NCBI GenBank assembly: GCA_022510705.1
Contig: JAFLSX010000003.1
Location: 46,262 to 87,999, forward strand
Direction of reading: 5' to 3'
Length of the DNA stretch: 41,738 nt
Source: Lachnospiraceae bacterium
Lineage (GTDB): Bacteria > Bacillota > Clostridia > Lachnospirales > Lachnospiraceae
Below, piece by piece: positions 6,673-14,843 of the stretch; the first letter of the stretch is position 1, and the number at the start of each line of letters is the position of its first letter. Below the pieces are notes generated by a model. The model was not told the DNA's origin, did not search any database, and saw nothing but the letters and a program-made list of their open reading frames with translations. A program made the translations under genes and the position numbers.

Positions 6673-8430
6673 ATGCAAAAAATAAGAATTACTATGTTAT
6701 ATGGCCTCATAGCTGTGACCGCGGCAACTTTGTACTTTTGCACTTTTCTTCATGTAAATGCCGGATACATCAAAAGCAGCGAAGTCGGTTTTTCCCATGT
6801 ACATGGGAATGCCTGCTACACCGAGGTGACACAAAATTGCATATCGAGTCATACCGTACAGAAAAGCACCACTACAGGCACCTATCATTGTACCACCTGT
6901 AGCGCGCAAACAGAGCATTGGGTGGTGGTCGATCATTATAAGTGTTCAAGACTGGGAGTGACATGGCAAAAGAACGGGCGCACTAATTGCAAAATCTGTG
7001 GGACTCAACATTCTTATTGGGATGAAAGCATGCCGGGGACTCACACCTATAAGGAAAAGAAGATAAACTGCAATATAGAAGAAGGAGAAATAACAACCAC
7101 CTTTTGTATCAGTGCGGAGGACGGCTGGACAAACAGCGGTGTTATGCTGACAGCAAATGTCAGTGAGTTAAAACAAGATTTAACAACTGGGAGCGTTAGC
7201 TGTTCTTGGGAAGGTGGGAAATTGTATGTGACGGAAAACGGTACATATTCCGCCACTGCTACCGATGCCTCAGGAAGAAGTCTTACGGCTTCCATAGACA
7301 TTCATTGCATTGATAAAATATCGCCAGTTATCAAAAGTGTAAACGCAGATACAAATGGAATGACAAAATCCTCCGTTTATGTAACTGTATCCGCTGAGGA
7401 TCATGAGAGTGGTTTGGATGCGCAGGCCTATTCCTTTGACGGTGGGCAGAGTTGGAGTGCTTCCTCCGGTTTTCTTTTAGAGGAGGGAAAGGAGGTTGTG
7501 CTGGCAGTTCGTGACAGAGCAGGCAATATTGCAACCCGTACATTGAAGCGAAGTGCCTTTCCCTATCCGCCGGAACCTACGCCGTCTCCGGTTCCCACTC
7601 CAACTGCGCCAACGGTACCTTCCGAGCAGACAGGACAGGGGTCTTCCGGCACGTCATCATCTTCAGGTGCTTCGTCATCTTCTCCGTCTTCCAATAGGTC
7701 TGAGGAAACCGCTTCAGGAAAAACATCCTTGCAAAAAGAGGCAACCACAACTCCGACACAGACACCGGGAACCGGTGGATCACATACCGGCGAAGAAAAT
7801 ATGCCTGCTTCACAGAAAAACAGATTGACAGCTGAGAGGGAAAATTTAGATGTAACCAATAACGATGAGCAGGGAAAAGATGGAGAGGGCGCTGACATAC
7901 TTTCTGTGGCGGATATGCTCTCTCAGATGGCTGGTATCTGCCAAAAGCAGGAAGGCACTATGAAATTGCTCAATGCAGCCATATTAGGTATAGGGGAAAA
8001 ATGCTTGTCCTCTATAGGAAGCACATTTGGCAGGGCAAATACGATGGAGGACTTTGGCAACGTGCAAAAACTTTTAGCCGTGCTTGCTGCCTATATTCGT
8101 GACCACCTGCAGGCCCTGCTTGGCATCGGATTGTTGGCTTTGGGCGGAGGGCTCTTGTGCCGTATCGTTTGGCTACACAGCGCAATACTCTATTGTTATA
8201 ACGGCGGGGAGGAATACAGACGGATCGGACTGCTGCATTTGCACAAGAAAAAGCAGGAGTTTGAACTGTATCTGCCGGAATATCTGTTGGAAACCAGAGG
8301 AACTCCAAGGTATCGTTTAATGCTAAAGAGCAGACTGGTGAAAAGGTATGGAGGAGTAGATTTGGTAGTGCGCGGGGAGGACTATAAACTGCGCCAGCCC
8401 TTGGAAGAATGTGTGGACTTTGTACTTTAG
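6673..8430 (+). CDS. Large exported Cys-rich, Ig-like, membrane-anchored surface protein
   Basis: This is a 585-residue protein of unknown function. Residues 1-30 form a signal peptide or signal anchor (MQKIRITMLYGLIAVTAATL). Residues 30-130 carry His and Cys pairs (HVHGNACYT, YHCTTC, NCKICGTQH) that resemble metal-binding knuckles. Residues 150-295 look like one or two Ig-like beta domains (SPVIKSVNADTNGMTKSSVY, DHESGLDAQAYSFDGG). A linker rich in Pro, Thr and Ser covers about 298-400. A hydrophobic helix near residue 480 (LLGIGLLALGGGLLC) is followed by about 90 residues likely to be cytoplasmic and beta-rich, ending LRQPLEECVDFVL. The start at 6673 has AGGAGGT 7 bases upstream. An upstream TTG at 6607 in the same frame lies in the leader. 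The layout suggests a surface receptor or adhesin whose tail could signal inward; this is inference. Confidence 0.7.
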   Translation: MQKIRITMLYGLIAVTAATLYFCTFLHVNAGYIKSSEVGFSHVHGNACYTEVTQNCISSHTVQKSTTTGTYHCTTCSAQTEHWVVVDHYKCSRLGVTWQKNGRTNCKICGTQHSYWDESMPGTHTYKEKKINCNIEEGEITTTFCISAEDGWTNSGVMLTANVSELKQDLTTGSVSCSWEGGKLYVTENGTYSATATDASGRSLTASIDIHCIDKISPVIKSVNADTNGMTKSSVYVTVSAEDHESGLDAQAYSFDGGQSWSASSGFLLEEGKEVVLAVRDRAGNIATRTLKRSAFPYPPEPTPSPVPTPTAPTVPSEQTGQGSSGTSSSSGASSSSPSSNRSEETASGKTSLQKEATTTPTQTPGTGGSHTGEENMPASQKNRLTAERENLDVTNNDEQGKDGEGADILSVADMLSQMAGICQKQEGTMKLLNAAILGIGEKCLSSIGSTFGRANTMEDFGNVQKLLAVLAAYIRDHLQALLGIGLLALGGGLLCRIVWLHSAILYCYNGGEEYRRIGLLHLHKKKQEFELYLPEYLLETRGTPRYRLMLKSRLVKRYGGVDLVVRGEDYKLRQPLEECVDFVL

Positions 8431-8456
8431 GCATGATAAAATATCGTCAGGTATTC

Positions 8457-8484
8457 ATCCGGCTTGTCCTCGGACAGGCCGGAT
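8457..8484 (+). other. Strong stem-loop between the surface protein gene and hisC
   Basis: ATCCGGCTTGTCC (8457-8469) pairs with GGACAGGCCGGAT (8472-8484) over 13 positions with a single G-U wobble. It is followed by ATATATAC rather than a T run. It could be a weak terminator, an mRNA 3'-end stabiliser, or a leader element for hisC, whose ATG is 29 bases downstream. Confidence 0.55.
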
Positions 8485-8513
8485 ATATACAGGAAGTGAA
8501 GGTTAGATTCAAT

Positions 8514-9575
8514 ATGAACTGGGAAAATAATATCAGGCGGGTGGTTCCCTATATACCGGGGGAGCAGCCGAGAGACAAAGACGTTATAAAACTGAATACA
8601 AATGAAAATCCATATCCGCCCGCACCGGGAGTGGAAAAGTTGCTGAAAGATTTTGAAAAAGCGACTCTGCGCCTTTATCCCGATCCGGATTCAGAGGAAC
8701 TGACAAAAGCCTTGGCGGAATATTACGGACTGGGACCCTCCCAGGTATTTGTGGGCGTGGGCTCTGATGACGTGCTGGCCATGGCATTTTTGACCTTTTT
8801 TAATTCAGATAAACCTATTCTCTTCCCGGACATCACCTATTCCTTTTATGATGTTTGGGCAGATTTATACAGGATACCTTACAAAACCTGTCCTCTGGAT
8901 GAGCGGTTTAAACTGCGGGTCGAGGACTATAAGCAGGATAACGGCGGCATTATTTTTCCAAATCCCAATGCACCCACAGGTGTGTTTGAAGCGGTGGAGT
9001 TCGTGGAGGATGTTGTAAAGGCTAATCCGGACGTGGTAGTTATTGTGGATGAGGCCTATATCGATTTTGGTGGGAAAAGCTGTCTCCCGTTATTATCCAA
9101 GTACGAGAATCTGTTGGTTGTACAGACTTTTTCCAAATCCCGTTCCATGGCAGGAATGCGAATTGGTTTTGCCATGGGAAATGAGAAACTGATCGGATAT
9201 TTAAAAAATGTTAAATTTTCTTTTAACTCTTATACTATGAACAGGACTTCCCAGGTTTTGGGTGTGGAAGCAGTAAAAGATGATGCCTATTTTAAGGCTT
9301 GCAATGCAAAAATCATTGAGACCAGAGAGTGGATGAAAGTTAAGTTGCAAGAATTAGGCTTTACTTTCCCTGATTCTTTGGCAAACTTTATTTTTGCAGC
9401 ACATGAAAGTATACCGGGAAAAGTATTATTTGAAGAGCTGAAGAGCCGACGTATTTTTGTCAGACATTGGGATAAACCCCGTATCTCAGATTATCTTCGG
9501 ATTACCATAGGCACGAAAGAGCAGATGGATGCCTTGGTAGAAGCATTACGGGAGATTGTGACTGCGCATCGATAA
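8514..9575 (+). CDS. hisC: Histidinol-phosphate aminotransferase
   Basis: This 353-residue protein is a PLP-dependent fold-type I aminotransferase of the HisC group. Visible landmarks are KLNTNENPYPPAPGV near the N-terminus, VGVGSDDVL for cofactor phosphate binding, IIFPNPNAPTGV, VIVDEAYIDFGG with the conserved Asp, and TFSKSRSMAGMRIGFAMG with Lys208 as the probable Schiff-base lysine. The C-terminus has DYLRITIGTKEQMDAL. HisC transfers an amino group to imidazole-acetol phosphate in histidine synthesis. Some homologues also act on aromatic keto acids. No other his gene is in the window, so substrate assignment rests on sequence type. The start at 8514 is chosen because the MNWENNIRRVVPYIPG opening fits the family. 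AAGG lies about 11 bases upstream, a weak site. It is the first gene of a five-gene run ending with nadE. Confidence 0.88.
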   Translation: MNWENNIRRVVPYIPGEQPRDKDVIKLNTNENPYPPAPGVEKLLKDFEKATLRLYPDPDSEELTKALAEYYGLGPSQVFVGVGSDDVLAMAFLTFFNSDKPILFPDITYSFYDVWADLYRIPYKTCPLDERFKLRVEDYKQDNGGIIFPNPNAPTGVFEAVEFVEDVVKANPDVVVIVDEAYIDFGGKSCLPLLSKYENLLVVQTFSKSRSMAGMRIGFAMGNEKLIGYLKNVKFSFNSYTMNRTSQVLGVEAVKDDAYFKACNAKIIETREWMKVKLQELGFTFPDSLANFIFAAHESIPGKVLFEELKSRRIFVRHWDKPRISDYLRITIGTKEQMDALVEALREIVTAHR

Positions 9576-9590
9576 GCAGGAGGAAAGCGT

Positions 9591-10448
9591 ATGGATTTTT
9601 TTAAAAGTGTTTGTAAAGGGGCTGTTATAGGGATTGCCAATATTATTCCCGGAGTCAGCGGCGGTACCATGGCAGTTTCCATGGGCATCTATGATAAGCT
9701 GATTCATTGTATTACGCATCTGTTTAAGGAATTGAAAAAGAGCGTGGCTTTCCTGGTACCCATTGTGATCGGGGCTGCAATAGCTCTGATTGCCAGTTCT
9801 TTCGGATTGGAATATCTTTTTAATCATTTTCCGGTACCGACCAATCTGTTATTTGTCGGTCTGATCTTAGGCGGATTGCCGGCGGTAGCAAAAAAGGTGA
9901 AAGGCAACAAGCTAAAAGTCGGACATACAGTTGCTTTTCTGATATTTTTTGCTTTGGTAGTGACTTTTGCGGCAATCGGGGAGCGAGAAGGTACTCAGGC
10001 GGATCTGAGTTTTAATTTTTTAAATGTGCTGCTGTTATTTGGTATCGGTGTGATTGCATCCGCTACTATGGTAGTTCCCGGTGTGAGCGGTTCCATGATT
10101 CTGCTGCTGCTGGGTTATTATCATCCGATCATAGAGAATATTAATGCTTTTATCAGAGCCTTGACAGCTTTTGATATGGATGGAATTTTAAAGGGCTTTG
10201 GCGTACTAATGCCCTTTGGTATTGGTGTAGTGGTGGGAATTTTTGCCATAGCCAAGATGATAGAGATCATCTTTGCCAAATTCCCGCTTTATGCATTTTG
10301 GGCGATTATCGGTCTGATCGTGGCTTCGCCCATTGCGATTGTACTGATGAATCTGGAAAGCTTTGCGGGTGTGACGCTTCTTGCGGTGGCAGCAAGTGTG
10401 ATCACTCTCCCCTTAGGTTTCTTCATTGCTATGAAATTAGGTGAATAA
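9591..10448 (+). CDS. DUF368 membrane protein, probable undecaprenyl-phosphate transporter
   Basis: This is a 285-residue polytopic membrane protein. Two inverted copies of the family signature are clear: NIIPGVSGGTMAVSMG near residue 20 and MVVPGVSGSMILLLLGYY near residue 165. Each is followed by several hydrophobic helices, about eight in all. DUF368 proteins have been reported as undecaprenyl-phosphate translocases that return the lipid carrier from the outer to the inner membrane face after cell-wall assembly. The function here is by family. AGGAGGAAA precedes the ATG. The gene lies 15 bases after hisC and 2 bases before the methyltransferase, so it is in the same operon. Confidence 0.87.
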   Translation: MDFFKSVCKGAVIGIANIIPGVSGGTMAVSMGIYDKLIHCITHLFKELKKSVAFLVPIVIGAAIALIASSFGLEYLFNHFPVPTNLLFVGLILGGLPAVAKKVKGNKLKVGHTVAFLIFFALVVTFAAIGEREGTQADLSFNFLNVLLLFGIGVIASATMVVPGVSGSMILLLLGYYHPIIENINAFIRALTAFDMDGILKGFGVLMPFGIGVVVGIFAIAKMIEIIFAKFPLYAFWAIIGLIVASPIAIVLMNLESFAGVTLLAVAASVITLPLGFFIAMKLGE

Positions 10449-10450
10449 AA

Positions 10451-11242
10451 TTGGATGCATATACGGATTTTGCCGGAGTCTATGATACCTTCATGGACGA
10501 TACACCCTATGAAGAGTGGTTTTGTTTTATTAAAGAGTTAATAGAAAAATACGGAATTTCCAAGCCTGAGCAGGCGAAGGATATCCTGGAGTCGGAGAGA
10601 AATCTGGTAGTGGACCTGGGCTGTGGAACCGGTACGCTGACGGAGCTTTTTGCTGCGGCAGGCTATGATATGGTAGGTATTGACTACTCGGGTGAGATGC
10701 TGGAGCGGGCTATCGAAAAAAGAGAGAGGTCCGGTCAAGAAATCCTTTATTTACAGCAGGATATGCGCGAGCTTGCTCTCTACAGTACAGTGGGGACGAT
10801 CATCAGCGTCTGCGATTCCTTAAACTATATTCTGGAAGAAGAGGAGCTGCTGCAGGTATTTAAACTGGTGAATAATTATCTCTTTCCGGGAGGTATCTTC
10901 ATTTTTGACTTCAATACGGTCTATAAATATGCTGAGGTGATCGGAGATGCCACGATAGCGGAAAATAGGGAAAACTGCAGTTTTATCTGGGAGAATTACT
11001 ATCATGCCGAAGAGGAGATCAATGAGTACGACGTGACTGTATTTGTCCGAGAGAAGGAGGAACTCTACCGTAAATTTACGGAAACCCATTATCAGCGGGG
11101 GTACACTGTAGAACAGATGGTGTGTCTTGTGCAGGAGGCAGGTATGAAGGTGGAGCTTATACTGGATGCGGATACGCATGAGACGGTGACAGAAAAAAGC
11201 GAGCGAGTTTATATTCTTGCCAGAGAGCAGGGGAAACAATAG
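10451..11242 (+). CDS. Class I SAM-dependent methyltransferase
   Basis: This 263-residue cytoplasmic protein has the Rossmann-like methyltransferase core. Motif I is VVDLGCGTGTLTELFAAAG near residue 50, the acidic strand is GIDYSGEML, and motif II is QQDMRELAL. The N-terminus AYTDFAGVYDTFMDDTPYEEW is common to a Firmicutes group of methyltransferases with unknown small-molecule or tRNA substrates. The start is a TTG: no ATG exists in this frame nearby, and AGGTGA overlapping the end of the previous gene lies 6 bases upstream. This arrangement suggests translational coupling to the DUF368 gene. The substrate cannot be inferred from the neighbours. Confidence 0.85.
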   Translation: MDAYTDFAGVYDTFMDDTPYEEWFCFIKELIEKYGISKPEQAKDILESERNLVVDLGCGTGTLTELFAAAGYDMVGIDYSGEMLERAIEKRERSGQEILYLQQDMRELALYSTVGTIISVCDSLNYILEEEELLQVFKLVNNYLFPGGIFIFDFNTVYKYAEVIGDATIAENRENCSFIWENYYHAEEEINEYDVTVFVREKEELYRKFTETHYQRGYTVEQMVCLVQEAGMKVELILDADTHETVTEKSERVYILAREQGKQ

Positions 11243-11256
11243 AAGGGACGGACAAA

Positions 11257-12138
11257 ATGGCAGATTATATGGTAAGGGCTACAGCGGCTGATGCGCAGCT
11301 TCGCGCCTTTTCCTGTACAACAAGAGAACTTGTGGAGCAGGCTAAATGTGCACACAATACCAGTCCTGTGGCAACGGCAGCTTTAGGAAGACTCCTTTCT
11401 GCCGGGTGCATGATGGGCAGCATGCTCAAAGGAGAGGACGATTTACTGACCCTGCAGATTAGCGGGGATGGGCCCATGGGTGGGCTGACGGTAACGGCGG
11501 ATGCCAAAGGCCGGGTAAAGGGCTATGTAAATGAGCCGGGTGTGATCCTGCCGGCCAATGCGGCAGGCAAGCTGGATGTAGGCGGCGCCATAGGACATGG
11601 CACGCTGCGTGTGATCAAGGATATGGGATTAAAAGACCCCTATGTAGGACAGACTGTTTTACAGACGGGTGAGATTGCAGAGGATCTGACTGCCTATTTT
11701 GCCGCTTCGGAACAGGTACCTTCCTCCGTTGGGTTGGGGATATTAATGAACCGGGACAATACGGTCAGACAGGCCGGTGGTTTTATCATTCAGCTGATGC
11801 CTTTTGCGGAGGATGCGGTGATCGATCGGCTGGAAGAAAATCTGGGCAAGGTAAGCTCGGTAACTTCTCTGTTGGATGCGGGAAATACGCCCGAGCAGCT
11901 TTTAGAAATTCTTTTAGAAGGTCTGAAACCGGAGTTTACGGATACGAAACCCCTGCAGTTTTACTGTAACTGCAGCAAGGAGCGGGTGGAGAAGGCCCTC
12001 ATCAGTATAGGCCGGGCAGAAATAGAAGATATGATAGAGGATGGTAAGGACATAGAAGTGAACTGCCATTTCTGTAACCGACATTATATATTTACGGTAG
12101 AAGAATTACAGGCCATCAGGCAGAAAGCCACAAGATAG
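11257..12138 (+). CDS. hslO: Redox-regulated molecular chaperone Hsp33
   Basis: This 293-residue protein matches Hsp33 over its full length. The N-terminal domain begins ADYMVRATAADAQLRAF, with the family segment HNTSPVATAALGRLL and GPMGGLTVTADAKGRVKGY. The C-terminal zinc-binding redox switch is intact, with Cys-x-Cys in YCNCSKERV and Cys-x-x-Cys in NCHFCNRHY. In Hsp33, oxidation releases zinc, forms disulphides and unfolds the linker, turning the protein into a holdase under oxidative stress. The gene lies 14 bases after the methyltransferase and 17 before nadE in the same run. Confidence 0.95.
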   Translation: MADYMVRATAADAQLRAFSCTTRELVEQAKCAHNTSPVATAALGRLLSAGCMMGSMLKGEDDLLTLQISGDGPMGGLTVTADAKGRVKGYVNEPGVILPANAAGKLDVGGAIGHGTLRVIKDMGLKDPYVGQTVLQTGEIAEDLTAYFAASEQVPSSVGLGILMNRDNTVRQAGGFIIQLMPFAEDAVIDRLEENLGKVSSVTSLLDAGNTPEQLLEILLEGLKPEFTDTKPLQFYCNCSKERVEKALISIGRAEIEDMIEDGKDIEVNCHFCNRHYIFTVEELQAIRQKATR

Positions 12139-12155
12139 CCGAAACGGAGGTTAGC

Positions 12156-14069
12156 ATGAAGCAGGGATTTGTAAAGGTTGCGGCCGTTACACCCAAGATT
12201 AAAGTAGCGGATACCCATTATAATGGGGAGCAGATAAAGCTGTGTCTGGAAGAAGCCTATGAAAAAGGGGCTAAGATCATCGTATTTCCGGAACTGTGTC
12301 TGACCGGTTATACCTGCGGGGATCTGTTTTTACAGGAGCTGCTGATAGAAGATGCTCTGCAAACGCTTAAGGAACTGGCGGATTATACAGACGGTCATGA
12401 CGCGCTGGTCTTTGTGGGACTGCCCTTTGAAAAGGACGGCAAGCTCTACAATGTGGCGGCGGTCTTGCAGGACGGCATGATCTTGGGACTGGTGCCCAAA
12501 ATGTATATTCCCACCTATGCGGAATTTTACGAGGGCAGACATTTTGCACCGGGAGAAGCGGAGGTCTCCACTGTCTGGATTGACGATGAAGAAGTTCCCT
12601 TCGGCAGCAGGCTGCTCTTTGAGACGGATGCAGTCAAAGGACTGACAGTGGCCTGCGAGATCTGTGAGGATTTGTGGGTACCCAATCCGCCTGCAACCGG
12701 CCATGCACTGGCAGGGGCCACATTGATCGTCAATCTCTCGGCCTCCAATGAAACCATAGGTAAGGATGTTTATCGGGAAATGCTGGTGAAATCCGCCAGT
12801 GCAAGACTGGTGGCAGGCTATGTCTATGCCAGTGCGGGAGAGGGAGAATCCACCCAGGATCTGGTATTTGGCGGTCATAATATCATTGCGGAGAACGGTA
12901 CCGTATTGGCACAGGCCAAGCGCTTTACGAATGAAAGTGTCTATGCGGACATTGATATTCATAGAATGCGGGCGGAAAGACGTCGTATGTCTACTTTCCT
13001 GCGGGAAAATGAGGCCCCTTATCTGGCAGTGCCCTTTACTCTGCAGTGTGAGGAGACCAAACTGGAGCGCAAGTTTGACTGTATGCCTTTCGTACCCTCG
13101 AATCAGAGCGAGAGGGATAAGCGCTGCGAGGAGATTCTGTCCATCCAATCCTATGGCTTAAAGAAGCGTTACGAGCATACCGGCTGTAAGAAGGCTGTGA
13201 TCGGCGTATCGGGCGGCCTGGATTCCACGCTGGCGCTGCTTGTGACAGTGCGGACATTCGATCTGTTAGCGCTGCCCAGGGAAAACATTCTGGCAGTTAC
13301 CATGCCGTGTTTCGGCACTACAGACAGAACCTATGACAACGCCTGTAAGCTGGCCCATGCATTGGGAGCCACCTTGCAGGAGATTAATATTAAAGAGGCA
13401 GTATCGGTGCATTTTGCAGATATCGGACAATCCCTTGATGTGCATGATGTGACCTACGAGAACGGACAGGCCAGAGAACGTACTCAGATTCTGATGGATC
13501 TGGCCAATAAAGAGAATGCTCTTGTGATAGGAACAGGAGATATGTCGGAGCTGGCACTTGGCTTTGCCACCTATAATGGGGACCACATGTCCATGTATGG
13601 TGTAAATGCGGGTGTACCCAAGACGCTGGTACGGCATTTGGTGCGGTTTTATGCGGATACATGCGGTGAAGAGGAACTAAAAGAGATACTCTTAAACGTA
13701 TTGGATACACCGGTAAGTCCTGAATTATTACCACCTGTGGATGGTGTGATCGCACAAAAAACGGAGGAACTGGTAGGCCCCTACGAACTTCATGATTTCT
13801 TTTTGTACTACATGCTGCGCTGCGGTTTTGAGCCGGCTAAGGTTTACAGACTTGCAAAACTTGCTTTTGCAGGACAGTATGCAGAGGAAGAAATATTAAA
13901 ATGGCTGAAGTTATTTTATAAAAGATTTTTTGCACAGCAATTCAAACGCTCCTGCCTGCCGGACGGACCTAAGGTGGGAAGCGTGGCGGTATCACCGAGA
14001 GGGGATCTGCGTATGCCATCGGATGCCAGTGCCGCGCTGTGGCTGAAACAAGTAGAAGAATTGTATTAA
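12156..14069 (+). CDS. nadE: Glutamine-hydrolysing NAD(+) synthetase
   Basis: This 637-residue bifunctional enzyme has an N-terminal nitrilase-type amidase domain (about 1-300) and a C-terminal ATP-pyrophosphatase synthetase domain (about 320-637). The amidase triad is visible: Glu in FPELCLTGYT, Lys in LVPKMYIPTYAEFYEG and Cys in ACEICEDLWVP. The synthetase P-loop is SGGLDSTLAL, and GTGDMSELALGFATYNGDH follows. It converts deamido-NAD, ATP and glutamine to NAD. The length is normal for the glutamine-dependent form. GGAGG lies 8 bases upstream of the ATG. It is the last gene of the hisC operon and is followed by a strong terminator. Confidence 0.96.
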   Translation: MKQGFVKVAAVTPKIKVADTHYNGEQIKLCLEEAYEKGAKIIVFPELCLTGYTCGDLFLQELLIEDALQTLKELADYTDGHDALVFVGLPFEKDGKLYNVAAVLQDGMILGLVPKMYIPTYAEFYEGRHFAPGEAEVSTVWIDDEEVPFGSRLLFETDAVKGLTVACEICEDLWVPNPPATGHALAGATLIVNLSASNETIGKDVYREMLVKSASARLVAGYVYASAGEGESTQDLVFGGHNIIAENGTVLAQAKRFTNESVYADIDIHRMRAERRRMSTFLRENEAPYLAVPFTLQCEETKLERKFDCMPFVPSNQSERDKRCEEILSIQSYGLKKRYEHTGCKKAVIGVSGGLDSTLALLVTVRTFDLLALPRENILAVTMPCFGTTDRTYDNACKLAHALGATLQEINIKEAVSVHFADIGQSLDVHDVTYENGQARERTQILMDLANKENALVIGTGDMSELALGFATYNGDHMSMYGVNAGVPKTLVRHLVRFYADTCGEEELKEILLNVLDTPVSPELLPPVDGVIAQKTEELVGPYELHDFFLYYMLRCGFEPAKVYRLAKLAFAGQYAEEEILKWLKLFYKRFFAQQFKRSCLPDGPKVGSVAVSPRGDLRMPSDASAALWLKQVEELY

Positions 14070-14110
14070 AATAACAGTGTATAAAAATTACATGGCAATA
14101 AAATAACAGG

Positions 14111-14140
14111 GAAGGCATCCTTTTACGGAAGGATGCCTTC
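14111..14140. terminator. Bidirectional terminator between nadE and the convergent membrane protein gene
   Basis: There is a perfect 12-bp stem, GAAGGCATCCTT (14111-14122) with AAGGATGCCTTC (14129-14140), and a 6-base loop. TTCTGTTTC follows on the plus strand and a T-rich tract on the minus strand. The stop codon of the minus-strand gene (14123-14125) lies in the loop, so its last codons form one arm. Confidence 0.88.
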
Positions 14141-14674
14141 TTCTGTTTCAGGGTAAACGATCGCTTTGTCCAGGGCTGTTTGGACAGCGTCCAGTAATAT
14201 CAATGAAGTGTATTTGCTTTCCATAGGATAGGAAAGGTCGTCTAAGGACTGCTTTTCGTATATCTGTGCGGCCAGGGACTCTAAGGAAGGCTGCACTAAA
14301 GGATACATGGTTGCGATTGCATCGTCCAGATTCACCATGCGGATGGAAGTGATGGCATTTTTGTCTACGATCACCTCAATATCCACGGCCTGTTCATTTA
14401 GAACCAGAGAGGTAGTGTAGACGCCGGGTATGTAGGAGATTTCAATATTCTCTGCTGCATCGCTTCCCGATACAGCTTCTGTTCCGGCTTCCGTTCCCGG
14501 TTCGGTTTGGGTTTCTTCCGGGATACCCGTCGGTCCGTCTTCCTCCGTTTTATCATTTTTTGGAAGAAACATGATGAGCAGAAGTACGACAAAGAGGATG
14601 CCCAGCACGACAAAAATTCCTGTGTAGATCAATTCTTTTACGTGGATTACCACGATTTTTGTTTTGGCGCTCAT
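14123..14674 (-). CDS. Membrane-anchored protein with a degenerate FMN-binding-like domain
   Basis: This is a 183-residue protein. A short cytoplasmic N-terminus (MSAKTKIVVIHVKELIY) precedes one membrane helix (GIFVVLGILFVVLLLIMFL). An acidic linker rich in Thr, Glu and Gly follows, then an outside domain. That domain reads YIPGVYTTSLVL, VDIEVIVDKNAITSIRMV, and ends in LILLDAVQTALDKA. This resembles the layout of FMN_bind domains (PGxYxG, strand pattern, AVxxAL), but the covalent flavin-attachment SGAT motif is not present; the equivalent stretch reads SYPMESKYTS. So a flavin role is doubtful. The start at 14674 is chosen because AGGGA lies 6 bases upstream. A longer in-frame start at 14749 would cover the glnA -35 region. 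The gene is divergent from glnA and shares a terminator with nadE. Confidence 0.7.
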   Translation of the reverse strand: MSAKTKIVVIHVKELIYTGIFVVLGILFVVLLLIMFLPKNDKTEEDGPTGIPEETQTEPGTEAGTEAVSGSDAAENIEISYIPGVYTTSLVLNEQAVDIEVIVDKNAITSIRMVNLDDAIATMYPLVQPSLESLAAQIYEKQSLDDLSYPMESKYTSLILLDAVQTALDKAIVYPETEEGILP

Positions 14675-14742
14675 AAAAGGTCCCTGTATTTTTTCTTTTA
14701 TATACCATATGCGACAGAAGCTCGGGTTAGCACAGAATTCTA

Positions 14743-14772
14743 TTGACAAGACATAAGGGGGATTGCTATTAT
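14743..14772 (+). promoter_or_regulatory. glnA promoter
   Basis: A perfect -35 TTGACA (14743-14748) and a -10 TATTAT (14767-14772) are separated by 18 bases. The predicted transcript starts near 14779, only about 7 bases before the leader terminator stem. Nothing else promoter-like is seen between the divergent gene and glnA. Confidence 0.72.
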
Positions 14773-14785
14773 GAAACAGGACAAC

Positions 14786-14821
14786 GGCGTTCTTATCGTA
14801 GGTATAAGAGCGCCCTTTTTT
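14786..14821 (+). terminator. Leader terminator (attenuator) in front of glnA
   Basis: GGCGTTCTTAT (14786-14796) pairs with ATAAGAGCGCC (14804-14814) over 11 positions with one G-U wobble. The loop is 7 bases, and C followed by six T comes next. This is a typical intrinsic terminator, but it lies between the glnA promoter and the glnA start, so most transcripts should stop unless it is overridden. An ANTAR-domain gene lies just after glnA, which makes antitermination the natural reading. I could not find the full pair of hexaloop hairpins described for ANTAR target RNAs. Confidence 0.75.
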
Positions 14822-14843
14822 AAAGAAAGGAATAGTGATAAAT

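Noticed and set aside
7563..7898. Long open frame on the minus strand opposite the Pro/Thr/Ser linker
   Set aside because: It is a shadow caused by the biased codons of the linker; no ribosome binding site or domain is seen.
12330..13148. 272-codon open frame antisense to nadE
   Set aside because: nadE is unambiguous on the plus strand with all catalytic residues, and the antisense frame has no recognisable domain.
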